A DNA stretch of 64,000 nucleotides, from positions 59,158,753 through 59,222,752 of the forward strand of contig CM043959.1 in the NCBI GenBank assembly GCA_014529385.2, written 5' to 3'. The DNA comes from Adiantum capillus-veneris. Lineage: Eukaryota; Streptophyta; Polypodiopsida; Polypodiales; Pteridaceae. Below the pieces are notes generated by a model. That model did not search any database and had not been told where the DNA came from. It saw only the letters and a list, made by a program, of their open reading frames with translations. The translations under genes and the position numbers were made by a program. Shown here piece after piece: positions 11,961 through 23,979 of this stretch; position 1 is the first letter of the stretch; each line of letters opens with the position of its first letter.

Positions 11961-12884
11961 GACCAAAATGCTTAGGTTGAAGTGTTAGGGTTTGACCATT
12001 TTTATTAGTTTAGAACTTGCCACTGAGGATCTGCTTAAACTTAGTGCTTGGCAGTTTCACTCTGCTTAGAGCTAGTCGCTTAGGGTTAGTGGTTTTTGGT
12101 TATATGGTCGTGTTTGAACGGTTAGGGTAGGTCGCATAAAGCTGCATAGGGTTAGCGGCTTAGGGTTTGACCGCTAATAGATGGTCATGTTTGAACGGTT
12201 AGGATAGGCTATGTAAAGCTGCTTAAGTTAGGCCACTCTAAATTGGATTAAGACAGCATTTGTCCATTTCAATTAGAGTTAGCGGCTTCTAGTTTGGCCG
12301 CTAATCGATGGCCGTGCTGGACGGTTAGGGTAGGTCGTGTAAAGTCACGTAGGTTTGGCCGCTCCAAATTGGGTTAGGGTAGTGTTTGACCATTTCAATC
12401 TGCTTAGGGCCGGGCTAGTCGCTTAGGGTTAATGGCTTAGTGTTTGGCTGCTACAAGATGGTAGTGTTTAGATAGTTAAAGTAGGCTATGTAAAGTCGCT
12501 TACGTTAGGCTGCTCCAAATTAGATTAGGACAATGTTTAGCATTTTTAGTCCGCTTAGGGCTAGCTGCTTAAGGTTGGCGACTTTTGGGTTGGTCGCTAA
12601 TAGATGGCTGTATTTGGAGCGTTAGGGTAGGCCGTGTAAATCCGCTTAGGTTTGGCCGCTCCAAATTGGATTAGTATAGCATTTAGCCATTTTAGTATGC
12701 TTAGGGCTAGCCGCTTAGGGTTAGCAGCTTTTGGTTTGGCCGCTAATAGATGAGCATCGTGTTTAGATGGGTAGGATATGATGTGTAAGGCCGCTTAAGT
12801 TAAGCCACTTTAAATCGGATTAGGGGAGCATTTGGCCATTTAAATCTACCTAGGGCTAGCCACTAAGGTTTAGCGGCTTAGAGT
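11960..12884. repeat. ~148-bp satellite array (left part)
   Basis: Diverged units begin near 12,199, 12,323, 12,473, 12,621 and 12,769, each reading roughly GGTTAGGGTAGG, then a CGCTTAGG-type stretch, CTCCAAATTGGATTAG, and GGTTTGGCCGCTAATAGATGG. Identity between units is moderate. The array is split by the Copia at 12,885 and resumes at 54,193. Confidence 0.85.
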
Positions 12885-13679
12885 TGTTAAGTATGGAGCC
12901 TGATTTACCCTTGTAATTTTCTGTGGTAAAAGCGCACATTTGTAAGGCCCCCTTTATGAGGAAAAGCCATCGTGCGTGAAGGAAAATCACTCATCGGAAA
13001 CCAAAATTTTCACGGACAAGAATCAGGGGCAACTTTAGAGGGCTCGAGGGCAGAGGCCCCCGATACTTTTTTTTTCGCCGGAATATTATGGCCGGACGGC
13101 GGCCGGAAAGTGGTCAGAAAACAACCGGACAGTTGGCCGGTGGCCGGTAGTCAATGGCCGATGGCCGGTGGTCGGAAGTCAATGGCCGGTGGCCGAATTC
13201 AAAAGCGGACTTGTCTTCTCAAGGGCGGCCACACATGGGCAGATTGGAGGGTCCGATTTGGACTTATTCGCACAAGGGCGGCTACACATGGCTGTCTCTC
13301 ATAAGAGAGGGTAGCCCTTTTGGCCTATAAAAGGAGGCCATTTCTACACACATTTCATAGTGTGAAGTTGATGCAACAAGGTGAGTGTGAGGTGGTGAGA
13401 GTGAAGCAAGGTGGGAGCTCTATCAAGGGTTTAATCCCTTTGTAAACTACTTCTTCTTTTGAAGTGCTAAAGCCATTGAGTGGTTGCTTTCCCGTGGACG
13501 TAGCCCACATTGGGTGAACCACGTATATCGTGTGTACTCTCTCTCTCTCTGTGAACCATGTATATCGTGTGTACTCTCTCTCTCTCTCTCTACTCTATAA
13601 TCTCTTGTGTGTGAAATCTATCTCTCTCCATTAAGTAATCTACTCAAAAATCTATTTAGCTACGTCTTATTTTCTAACA
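12885..13679 (+). repeat. 5' LTR of the Copia
   Basis: 795 bp, TGTTAAG...TAACA. Includes a GGCCGG-rich simple repeat zone (13,080-13,200), a TATA box and CT runs. Compared with the 3' LTR I count about 27 substitutions by eye over ~760 aligned bases, an extra GGCCGGT-type unit in the 3' copy, and a ~43-bp duplication near 13,535-13,590 present only here. Confidence 0.95.
13326..13332 (+). promoter_or_regulatory. TATA box of the Copia 5' LTR
   Basis: TATAAAA, conserved at 53,874-53,880 in the 3' LTR, with the expected leader downstream. It would drive the retrotransposon transcript from the U3/R boundary. Confidence 0.65.
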
Positions 13680-13681
13680 AC

Positions 13682-13693
13682 TGGTATCAGAGC
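13682..13693 (+). promoter_or_regulatory. primer-binding site, initiator Met-tRNA type
   Basis: TGGTATCAGAGC begins two bases after the LTR end. This is the complement of the plant initiator tRNA-Met 3' end used by most plant Copia elements. Confidence 0.9.
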
Positions 13694-13752
13694 AAGGTTT
13701 GCTCGTAGCTAAATTATCTCAAGGAAAGGATTCCTTGAATTGAGTGGGAGTT

Positions 13753-13850
13753 ATGGCGGAGGAAGGGAAGCTCAAGATTGAGAAGTTCAACGGCAAAAAC
13801 TACCAACATTGGAAGATGCAGATTGAAGACTATCTCTACCAGAAGGACCT
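13753..13850 (+). pseudogene. gag N-terminus, cut off by the giant insertion
   Basis: ATG at 13,753 starts a typical Copia gag (EKFNGKNYQHWKMQIEDYL). After 32 codons plus two bases, the sequence changes at 13,851 to the terminal repeat of the giant element and a stop follows within five codons. The reading resumes, in matching phase, at 49,581, which shows that the 35.7-kb unit entered an uninterrupted gag frame. Confidence 0.93.
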
Positions 13851-13866
13851 AAGACCATATTAGGTA
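13851..13866 (+). repeat. left terminal inverted repeat
   Basis: AAGACCATATTAGGTA, preceded by the target duplication ACCT (13,847-13,850). It is followed by the small palindrome GGGAAAATCCC (13,871-13,881). Confidence 0.9.
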
Positions 13867-16589
13867 AAGTGGGAAAATCCCAATTCCCAGGTTGGACAAC
13901 TTTCAATATATCATGTATAAAATATAGAGATTTTGTCAAAAATTTGAGTTTTCTTAAGGTCTCATTCCACTTTATGCACATACAATACACAATGAAAACA
14001 ACTAAAATATCATGGTTTCAATCAATTGGATTATTAGGAGAGGAGTATATTGCATCCATTATCGTTGTCTATGTTCTAATGTCCTACCTACAACTTATCT
14101 CAACATGGAGAGCTTGGTTTCTAGGTCCACCACTTGTCCAAGTTAATGTAAAAGTGACTCAAGGTTCACAACTTGTGAAAGCAAGGATCCATTGAGGAAT
14201 ACAATCCACTTGGCTATTTTTCCTTAATTTATTGCATGTGACATTTAAGCAAGGTCCACTTCTAATCTATAACTTCTTAATTTGAGGCATGGGGCATACA
14301 TAAAATATGTAGCATATGCTCTATTGCCTCATAGGAAGGTTGGTTTCAAGGTGCACTTATCCATGCTAGCCTATCTTGGAGAAATGATGGAGCTTGCTTC
14401 TCTCCTTGTTTCAATGGAGACTAGCTTGGACAAGTGGTGGACCTTTGCTTCTCTCTATGTTTCAATAGAGTTAGCTTGGACAAGTGGTGATCTTGGAACA
14501 AAACCCCCATGTAAAACATATCATGGGTATTCCAAGTGATTAGAAAGATTACCATTTAAGATATAACCTTATAGGTTGGACAACTAGATCTTGGCTTGGA
14601 GAAATGGTGGACCTTTGATTCTCTCCATGTTTCAATGGAGTCTATCTTGGAGAAATGGTGGAGCTTGCTTCTGTCCATGTTTCAATGGAGCCTAGCTTGA
14701 ACAGTTGGTGGACCTTTGCTTCTCTCTATGTTTCAATAGAGTTAGCTTAGACACGTGGTGGATCTTCAAAATAAACCAACTACTATCAATGTTGCCTAGC
14801 TTGGACAAGTGGTGGAGTGTTTCTCTACTCCATGTTTCAATGGATCTTAGCTTGGACAAGTGTTGGACCTTAAAACAAAAACCCCATGTACAACATAGAA
14901 TGGATTTTCTAGATTTCAATGGAGTCTAGCTTTAACAAATGGTGGAGCTTGTCTTCATCCATGTTTCAATGAAACTAGCTTGGACAAGTGGTGGACCTTG
15001 TAACAAACCCTCCCATGTACAACATATCATTGGTTTTCTAAGTGATGGGAAGGAATACCATTCAAGATATAAACTTATAGCTTGGATAAGTAGTTGACTT
15101 TAAAACCAAATTCATCATAATACAATGAAATACAGGTCAGCCAATTCCTAAATCTTGAGACCAAACCTCCCATGCTATTAGAGATAATATATTGGATAAG
15201 TGGTGGACCTTCTATTATTTTCCCATGCCTAGTTTAGACAACCGGTACACTTCGCAGCTATAAAGGTTGGACGAGTTGTGGAGCCTTGTTTCTATCCATG
15301 TTTTAATGGATCCTAGCTTGGACAAGTGGTGGACCTTGGAAAAAAGCTTCCATGTACAACATATATGAGGTTTTCCATGTTTTAATGGAACCTATCTTGG
15401 ACAAATGGTGAAGCTTTCTTCTCTCCATGTTGATTTTGGAACTACCTTAGACAAGTGGTGGAGCTTTTCTTTTCTACTCTTCATAATACAATGAAGTATA
15501 TGTTGGTTACATGGTGAATCTTAAGGCCAAACCTCCCATTTTACTAGAGATGATAGGTTGGACAAGTGGATCAACCTTCTATCATTTCTCCATGACTATA
15601 TTGGACAATTAGTAGACATAACATCTCTCTATGTTGTCTAGAGATGAGCTTGGACAAGTGATGGACCCTGCTTCTCTCTCCCCTTGGTTTACTAGTTTGA
15701 AGACTCAGTATATATACTTTCTTAGATCTAGCTTGAACAAGTGGTGGACCTTGCATCCACAATCTTAATTCAGTATAAAAAGTATATGAAAAAATAACAT
15801 AGGAATCTTGGTTTGAAGGTCAAGCAATTAGGTTCCAAATGCACATAATAATATATTTTCCACCCATATTAAAAGAAAGTTAAATATGCAAATAATAATA
15901 TATTTTCCAAATGCACATATAATATATTTTCCACCCATATTAAAAGAAAGTTAAATATGTTATTACCAAATTGACAAAGGTAACGTCCAAGAATTATATC
16001 TTTCCATCTTGTCAGATCTAAATCTTCATCAAGGCGACATGCATGTATACATCAACTTTCAAGCCATTCAAGAATACATGCACTTAGATTCCATAGTTTT
16101 GTTTTCAAAGTCTTTTAGGTTCTAAAACTCTTTCACATAAAGTATGTAATGACAAAATTCTTGAAGCAAACATTTGTGCCCAAGAAAAAGATCCCTCTCA
16201 CATATTTAAAGTCCATGAATTCTCTGATCCACACTTACAAGTTTTATTTTGACATCAAACATCAATTCTTTCATAGTTCCAAATAAATGCAACCTCGATA
16301 TGAATTGACAAAAAATGAATTTCTTTTACTATATGACCCAACATAGGCCCCAATCAAATAAAAAATGAGTCCCCAAAAATTTGGGTGCACTCTAGCAATA
16401 CATCAGAGTCCCCTTACAATAGGATGCACTCCAATAGTACATTGAAGTCCCCTTAGAGTAGGGTGCACTCCATTCAAGTGTTCATAAAATTGACACACCT
16501 TTTATATAAAAAAAAAAGACTATATCAAATTATACAAATGTTGAAAGATACACACTAGAATAAAAAAAGCATCTTATAGCCATATTTAT

Positions 16590-17365
16590 TCAATGCTTTC
16601 GTGTTGACAAGTACACACCAAGGACATAATTTGTCTCAGAATCACTATACTGATTTACAATTGTGTTATATGTATAGACTCTCTTATCTCTTGCATACAA
16701 CCATCCTACCAACCATGGAATTATGGTTCTCTGCAAGAAGTTTTGAAGTTGCTCGGAAGTTTGCCTCCACATCTTTGGAAATATAAGATATGTCCCTGGC
16801 ATGTTCCACATCACCCTATATGGAGTGTCATCAAAAATTAAGGTATTGTTTGCATCCAAATCCTCAAATATCTTCCAAATATCACTCAGATTTTTGTGAT
16901 AAACCCTTGTAAATCCTAACATGATATTTGGATTTTGGCAATTTTTGTTACTCATAAACACCTTGAACTTGGTATACTGCTCAGGAAAACACTTTTGTGT
17001 GATGCGTTGCACCCTTGTTAAGTTATAGCAACTCCATATCCATAGCTCAAAGTATTCAGCACAAAAATCCAAAAAACTTTGTGCGTCTGGTCGCACCACA
17101 TGATAAACTTCATCTTTGTCCTCCACAAGTCGCATGTGTTGAGCCCAAGATGGCATAGAATCTCCATGTTTCATTTCAACTGTCTTGAGAAGTAACCCCT
17201 CTAGATCCAAGATAAGTACTCTTTTGATGTCCTTGAAAGCAAGTGGTAGGTGATAAGGAGGTGATTCATTCCTTGGACAAGGTCTTGGAGGAGGTTGGAT
17301 GGGTAATTCAATAGTTTTCTTCAATTTATGCCAGCATATAGCCAATCCATTTTTCTGTAATGGTT
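16590..17365 (-). CDS. FCP1/NIF-like phosphatase-fold protein, last exon
   Basis: An exon opens at an acceptor TTTCAG (next base 17,365) and runs to a stop at 16,590, giving about 257 codons; upstream exons were not found. Numbering from the codon at 17,345, the FCP1-homology core is clear: VLILDLEGLLL (D47, E49), HVVRPDAQSFLDFC with WIWSCYN (83-108), and TLIFDDTPYR (DD 172-173). These are HAD-type motifs of CTD-phosphatase/TIM50-like proteins. The nucleophile Asp is kept but the second Asp of DxD is Glu, so activity is uncertain. An N-terminal Pro-rich stretch precedes the core. It lies in the left arm of the giant element, on the strand opposite the transposase-like gene. No stop or frameshift is seen in the exon. 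Confidence 0.75.
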
Positions 17366-17499
17366 CTGAAATTAAAGAACAAGAACACTTAATGCAAACA
17401 CAACAATAGACATGATTTTTACATTGTCTACCCTAAGGTTTTATTAGATACCAAAATCCATCTATGATCTACTCATTAATAGAAAGAAAGTCAAATTAA

Positions 17500-17780
17500 A
17501 ATCCTGACTCTTTTTTATGCTACACTCTCTCTTAGTCTCAATACCATGGAGTTCAACTAGACTTAAGTCAACTAATAACTACTACTTGTTGTTAAAGGTA
17601 TGCTTGAAGTGTATAAGGCTTAACCAATGCTCTAGTGTAGAATGGGTATTTAGGTCTCAAGGTCTACCACTTATCCAAGCAAAGATCCATTTAGATATGG
17701 AAACCCAATTTTTCTTAATATAATGATATAGAGTGGACAAGTGGTGAATCCTGAGACCAAGCCACTCATGCTACTAGGGA
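17500..17780. other. spacer between gene and left-arm array
   Basis: Low-copy AT-rich sequence with one reversed motif at about 17,655. Nothing else is recognised. Confidence 0.5.
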
Positions 17781-20700
17781 TAATAGGTTGGACAAGTGGT
17801 GGACCTTGAATGTAAACCCCCCATGTACAAAGTATCAGGGGTTTTGGGTATTTCAATGGACTCTAGCATCTTGGAAACATGGTGGAGCTTACTTCTCTCC
17901 ATGTTTCAATGGAGTCTATCTTGGATAAATGGTGGAGCATCATTCTCTCCATGTTTCAATGGAGCCTACCTTGGACAAGTGGTGCATGTTTGTTTCTCTC
18001 TATGTTTGAACAGATTTAGCTTGGACAAGTGGTGGACCTTGGAACAAAATCCCCATGTAAAACATATCATGGACATTACAAGTGGTGAGAAAAATACCAT
18101 TCAATATATAACCTTATAGGTTGGAAAAGTGGTGGACCTTAACACCCAATTATTATTAATATAATGACATAGAGTGGACAAGTGGTGAATCTTGCGACCA
18201 AACCTACTAGGAAAAGTACGTTGGACAAGTGGTGGACCTTGAATGCAAACCCCCCATGTACAAAATATTACTCATGCTACTAGGAATAATTTGGTATTAA
18301 GGTCCATGTTTCAATGGAGCCTAGCTTGGAAAAGTGGTGGACCTTTGTTTCTCTCTATGTTTCAATAGAATTTTCTTGGACAAGTGGTGAACCTTGGAAC
18401 AAAACCCCCATGTAAAGCATGTCATGGGCATTACAAGTGGTGAGAAAAAATACCATTCAAGGTATAACCTTATAGGCTGGACAAGTGGTGGACCTTAGCA
18501 CCCAATTCCTCTTATTATAATGACATATAGTGGAAAAGTGGTGAATTGTGAGACCAAACCTACTAGGGATAATAGGTTGGAGAAATGGTTGACCTTGAAT
18601 GTAAATCACCCATGTACAAAATATCATGGGTTTTGCGTATTTCAATGGAGCCTAGCATCTTGGAGACATGGTGGAACTTACTTCTCTCCATGTTTTAATG
18701 GAGCCTATCTAGGAGAAATGGTGGAGGTTCCTTCTCTCCATGTTTCAATGGAGCCTAGCTTGGACAAGTCGTGGACCTTTGTTTCTCTCTATGTTTGAAT
18801 ATGGTTAGCTTGGACAAGTGGTGGATCTTGGAATGAAACTCCCATGTAAAACATATCATGGGCATTTCAAGTGGCGAGAAAGGATACCATTTAAGATATA
18901 ACCTTATAGGTTGGACAAGTGGTGGACTTTAACACAATATAATGACATAGAGTGTACAAGTGGTGAATCTTGAAACCAAACCACTCATGCTACTAGGGAT
19001 AATAGGTTAAACAAGTGGTGGGCCTTGAAATAAAACCCCCTAGAGTGTTTCAATGGATCCTAGCTTGGAAACATGGTAAAGCTTGCTTCTCTCCATGTTT
19101 CAATGCAGCCTATCTTGGATAAATGGTGCAGCATCATTCTCTCCATGTTTCAATGGAGCCTAGCTTGGACAAGTGGTGGACCTTTGTTTCTCTCTATGTT
19201 TAAATAGAGTTATCTTGGAAAAGTGGTGGACCTTGGAACAAAAACCCCATGTAAAACATATCATGGGCATTACAAGTGGTGAGAAAAAATACCATTCAAT
19301 ATATAACCTTATAGGTTGGACAAGTGGTGGACCTTAACACCCAATTATTCTTAATATAATGACATAGAGTGGATAAGTGGTGAAATTGGGACCAAACCTA
19401 CTAGGGAAATAGGTTGGACAAGTGGTGGACCTTGAATGTAAACGCCCCATGTACAAAATATCACTCATGCTACTAGAAATAATTTGGTATTAAGGTCCAT
19501 GTTTCAATGCAGCCTAGCTTGGAAAAGTGGTGGACCTTTGTTTCTCTCTATGTTTCAATAGATTTATCTTGGACAAGTGGTGTACCTTGGAACAAAACCC
19601 CCATGTAAATCATGTCATGGGCATTACAAGTGGTGAGAAAAAATACCATTCAAGCTATAACATTATAGGTTGGACAAGTGGTGGACCTTAACACCTAATT
19701 CCTCTTAATATAATGACATAGAGTGGACAAGTGGTGAATCATGAGACCAAACCTACTAGGGATAATAGGTTGGACAAGTGGTGAACCTTGAATGTAAACC
19801 CCCCATGTACAAAAAATTATGGGTATTGGGTATTTCAATGGAGCCTAGCAACTTGGAGACATGGTGGAGCTTATTTCTCTCCATGTTTCAATGGAGCCTA
19901 TCTAGGAGAAACAGTGGAGGTTCCTTCTCTCCATGTTTCAATGAGCCTAGCTTGGACAAGTGGTGGACCTTTCTTTCTCTATATGTTTTAATAGAGTTAG
20001 CTTGGACAAGTGGTGGACCTTGGAATGAAACCCCCATGTAAAACATATCATGGGCATTTCAAGTGGTGAGAAAGGATACTATTTAAAATATAACCTTATA
20101 GGCTGGACAAGTGGTGGACTTTAACACATATTTCTTCTTAATATAATGACATAGAGTGTACAAGTGGTGAATCTTGAGACCAAACCACTCTTGCTACTAG
20201 GGATAATAGGTTGGACAAGTGGTGGACCTTGAATGTAAACCCCTCATGTACAAAATTATGGGTTTAGGGTATTTCAATGGAGCCTAGCTTGGAGACATGG
20301 TGGAGATTGCTTCTCTCAATGTTTCAATGGAACCTATCTTGGAGAAATGGTGGATCATCCTTTCTCCATGTTTCAATGGAGCCTATCTTGGACAAGTGGT
20401 GGATGGAGTTAGCTTGGACAAGTGGTGGGTCTTGGAACAAAACCCCTTTGTAAAACATAGCATGGACATTACAAGTGATGAGGAAAAATATCATTCAAGA
20501 TATAACCTTATAGGTTGGAAAAGTGGTGATGGACCTTGATAAGTGGTGAAGGATACCATTTAAGATATACCCTTATAGGTTGGACAAGTGGTGGACCTTA
20601 ACACCCAGTTATTCTTAATATAATGACATAGAGTGGATAAGTGGTGAATCTTAAGACCAAATCACTCATGCTACTAGGTATAATACGTTAGAGAAGTGGT

Positions 20701-21559
20701 AGACCTTGAATGTAAACACCCCATGTACAAAATATCATGGTTTTAGGGTGTTTCAATGGAGCCTAGAATCTCGGAGACATGGTAGATCTTGATTCTTTCC
20801 ATGTTTGAATGGCACCTATCTTGGAAAAATGATGGAGGTTACTTCTCTCCATACTTCAACGGAGCCTAGCTTTGACAAGTGGTGAACCTTTGCTTCTCTC
20901 TATGTTTGAATAGAGTTAGCTTGGACAAGTGGTGGACCTTTGCTTCTCTCTATGTTTGAATAGAGTTAGCTTGGACAAGTGGTGGACCTTGGAATGAAAC
21001 CCCCGTGTAAAACATATCATGGGCATTTCAAGTGGTGAGAAAGGATACCATTTAAGATATAACCTTATAGGTTGGACAAGTGGTGGACCTTAATACATAG
21101 TTCTTCTTAATATAATGACATAGAGTGTACAAGTGGTGTATCTTGAGACCAAACCACTCGTGCTACTAGGGATCCTAGCTTGGACAAGTGGTGGACCTTG
21201 GAAAAAAGTCCCCCTGTACAACATAGATGAGTTTTTTCATGTTTTAATGGAAGAGAGATTCGACAAATGGTGGAGCTTGCTTATCTCCATGTGGATTTTA
21301 GAACTAGCTTGGACAAGTGGTGGAGCTTTGCTTTTTTACTCTTCATAATACAATGATGTATAGGTTGGTTACATGGTGAATCTTAAGGCCAAACCTCCCA
21401 TCTTACTAGAGATGATAGGTTGGACAAGTGGTCAACCTTCTATCATTTCTCCATGCCTATAATTAGACAATTAGTAGAACTAGCATCTTTCTATGTTGTC
21501 TAGAGCTGAGCTTGGACAAGTAGTGGACCTTGCTACTCTCTTCCCTTGGATTATTAGTT

Positions 21560-22519
21560 TGAAGACTCATTATATATACTTGCTTAGATCTATATAATTA
21601 CTCATTAGTTAGGTTACAAGTGGGTATGTAATTTGTTAGCCTCAAGGGACTTTGAATATTGAATAGTAAGAGTCAAGTGCTGGTTTGAAGATCTTTTGCT
21701 TATCTAAACTAGACTCTAACTCAATAATAAGTTTCATAAGTTCCACGAATTGTCCTATCTAGGCTCCAAAAGAGTCTTAATTGGTTTGTGCTAGATTATA
21801 ACTTCCTTGATGGGGTAGAATCCTAGAAAAATGAGGCACTATAAGTTTTACCTTAGCTCAAATGGATTTTTCACTTAAACTCGACTGCAATTTGGCTATC
21901 TAGTCTTTGTCTCGATGGAGTTTAACACTAGATACATAGTAGTGATATTTAAGCTTCATGTCTCTTCACTTGATCGAGATATGAGACCATACTTTCAAGG
22001 TCACCACTTGTCTTACCTAAAGACCAATGTGAGACATGGGAGCAAGAAAGCCATCCGATATTGTTTTAAGGACTATTACATAGGCAATCAATAACTTAAG
22101 TAAAGCAAAAAAACTTGGATCTTTCACAATTAATAACTTAAGTAAAGCCAAAAAGACTTGGATCTTTGACAGTTTTTTTCAAACTAAAAAAGCACAATCT
22201 CATGCTAACAAAACTATAAATCACAATTGAAAGGTTTGAACAAGAAAAAGATCAACAATCTTAATAAGAAGGATACTTTTCATTTCATTTGATGATTACA
22301 AACTAAAATAAAGTCTCTCAAGAAATTGATAAACAAAAAATGTAGGTGACTGCTTCATTATTTTGAGCAAAAATATCAAAATCTCTATTGATTGAGCTCC
22401 ATCTAGTAGTATCCTTTGTAAGATCCTGCAAGAAGGAATAAAAAGAAAGATTTGTTAGATACCATGCACATGAGTGTTCAAGCATGTGTATCAAGAATAT
22501 ATGACATGTCACTAGTACC
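21560..22519. other. motif-poor centre of the giant element
   Basis: The left array fades here. Only one weak forward motif (about 22,010) is seen. A partial duplication around 'AATAACTTAAGTAAAGC' (about 22,088 and 22,134) is visible. This is the 3' flank of the second FCP1-like gene; a minus-strand frame at 22,318-22,512 could be an untranslated or terminal exon but lacks support. Confidence 0.5.
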
Positions 22520-23718
22520 TTAGGGTTGCTTTCTATCCAGCCTTAGAAGATTGTTCTCAGCTTTCACCTTATTTATATAAGCCTTTGCTGTGGTTGCCTT
22601 CAAAACTCCTTTTGTGTTACAACCCAATTGCCTAGCTAAAGTGGTCAATTGTGACGCCTTCATGCTTTCAATGGGTGTACGCTCCTTTGCCAAGATCTCT
22701 TGTATTTGGGCTCTTCTCATTTCATTGCGGTGGCTTGTGTCACTTGCATCTTCAATGATAGTTTCATCTCTGTCACCTTTTGCAGGTGGTATTCTTCTTG
22801 TAAAGAACACCTTAGCTGACCAAACATCATTTTTCTGCTTCCAATACTCCATGATTTGTTTGTATTCACTATCATTTGTCACTATAGGTTGTCCATAACG
22901 ATTAGAAGCAATTAAATCACGCACATCCCTTCTCTCATCAAGCTGAATCAAGTATGGCAGTAGCTCCTCCAAGAGCATATTGTCAACCATCTTCTCAGCA
23001 TCAAATTGTGGTGGAAAAATGCAATTGTTTGCTGGTGAAATACATCCCTTGTAAGGAGAGTCATCAATAAGCACTGTTCTTTGTGGATCACATTCAAACC
23101 CCATGGCAATTTTGGCTAGAGGCTTGAACATTGCCTCAACGTTTGGATTGTCGGGTCTAAACAATTTTTGAGTTTGAGCGGTGTAGCAAACATCTTGCGA
23201 CCAAATTGCAAAGAAAGGCAATGTATCCTCAGCTAAGTTGTTTAGTGCTGCAAGGATTTGATACACATTATTCCTAGTAGCTGTCGACCAAATTGCAACA
23301 TTAAACCTTTGTAAAATAGTCTTCAAGAATTGGATGCAACCTGGCCTGAGTATAATATATCTTTTTGAATCCATTTGCACTGAGTTGTGGTGTGAGGATG
23401 GTTGAGGGGAACGTTTCAACAATAGACCATTTAAATCCAATATAATTGTAAGCATGGATTTCTCAACATCTACGCTACATGACGTAGTACCAATTGGCAA
23501 TAGCTCGTGAGTGGACTTTTCAGTCTCTTTTGATGTATGTTGCATTTTTGAAGCATCGATTTCTTGGTTCTCATTATTGGAAGCTTGCTCAAGTTGCACA
23601 ACACTAGACTCTAGTATAGAAATATCATCCATCTTGGGCACTTTAGAAACCATAGAATCTATGGATTCTATAGTTGTTGACTGAACCATAGGAGCGTTAT
23701 CCATCCCAGTTTGTGAAT
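22520..23718 (-). CDS. FCP1-like phosphatase-fold protein with SAP-like C-terminus
   Basis: An exon follows an acceptor TTTCTTAG (next base 23,718) and ends at TAA 22,522-22,520. The first in-frame Met is at 23,704, giving 394 residues. Order: an acidic, Ser/Gln-rich N-terminus (1-80), then the FCP1 core with ILDLNGLLL (D90, N92), ILRPGCIQFLKTI, NVAIWSTATRNNVYQI (near 118-150) and VLIDDSPYKG (DD 214-215), then a charged region and a C-terminal KASQLTTLARQLG stretch like a SAP DNA-binding helix pair. The second catalytic Asp is Asn, a variant also found in plant FCP1-like proteins. It is a paralogue, not a copy, of the 16,590 gene. An upstream exon is likely. The ORF is intact. Confidence 0.8.
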
Positions 23719-23979
23719 CTAAGAAAACACACACACAAATGGTATCTCAAAACCACTAGAATTTTATTCACCATATTTATATGTAGAACTCCTAGTAAGA
23801 AATTTATTTAAGGTAAAGTCGTTGTTAGAATCCTTGCAACCATTTTCAGCATTCGTACACCAAACACCACTTGTCTAAAATACAATCTACTAACTCAACA
23901 TTTTCCATCCTACACTTTATTAAAGATGAGTACTTAAAGTGAAAACTAAAAGCCACCCTTGTTGAGGAAACATGGATAC

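Larger units (their letters stand above)
14100..21560 (-). repeat. left-arm motif array of the giant element
   Basis: Dozens of copies of TAGCTTGGACAAGTGGTGG and variants, separated by recurrent spacers such as TCTCCATGTTTCAATGGAGCC, CTCATGCTACTAGGGATAAT and CCATGTACAAAATATCATGG. Larger blocks of about 400-700 bp are repeated with divergence (for example 17,780-18,120, 19,750-20,100 and 20,200-20,540). Nearly all motifs point the same way. Isolated reversed copies occur at about 14,128 and 17,655. Short open frames translating to 'DKWWT' and 'LAWTSGG' are the motif read in frame and are not proteins. The array is interrupted by 15,780-17,500, which holds the first FCP1-like gene. Confidence 0.93.
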
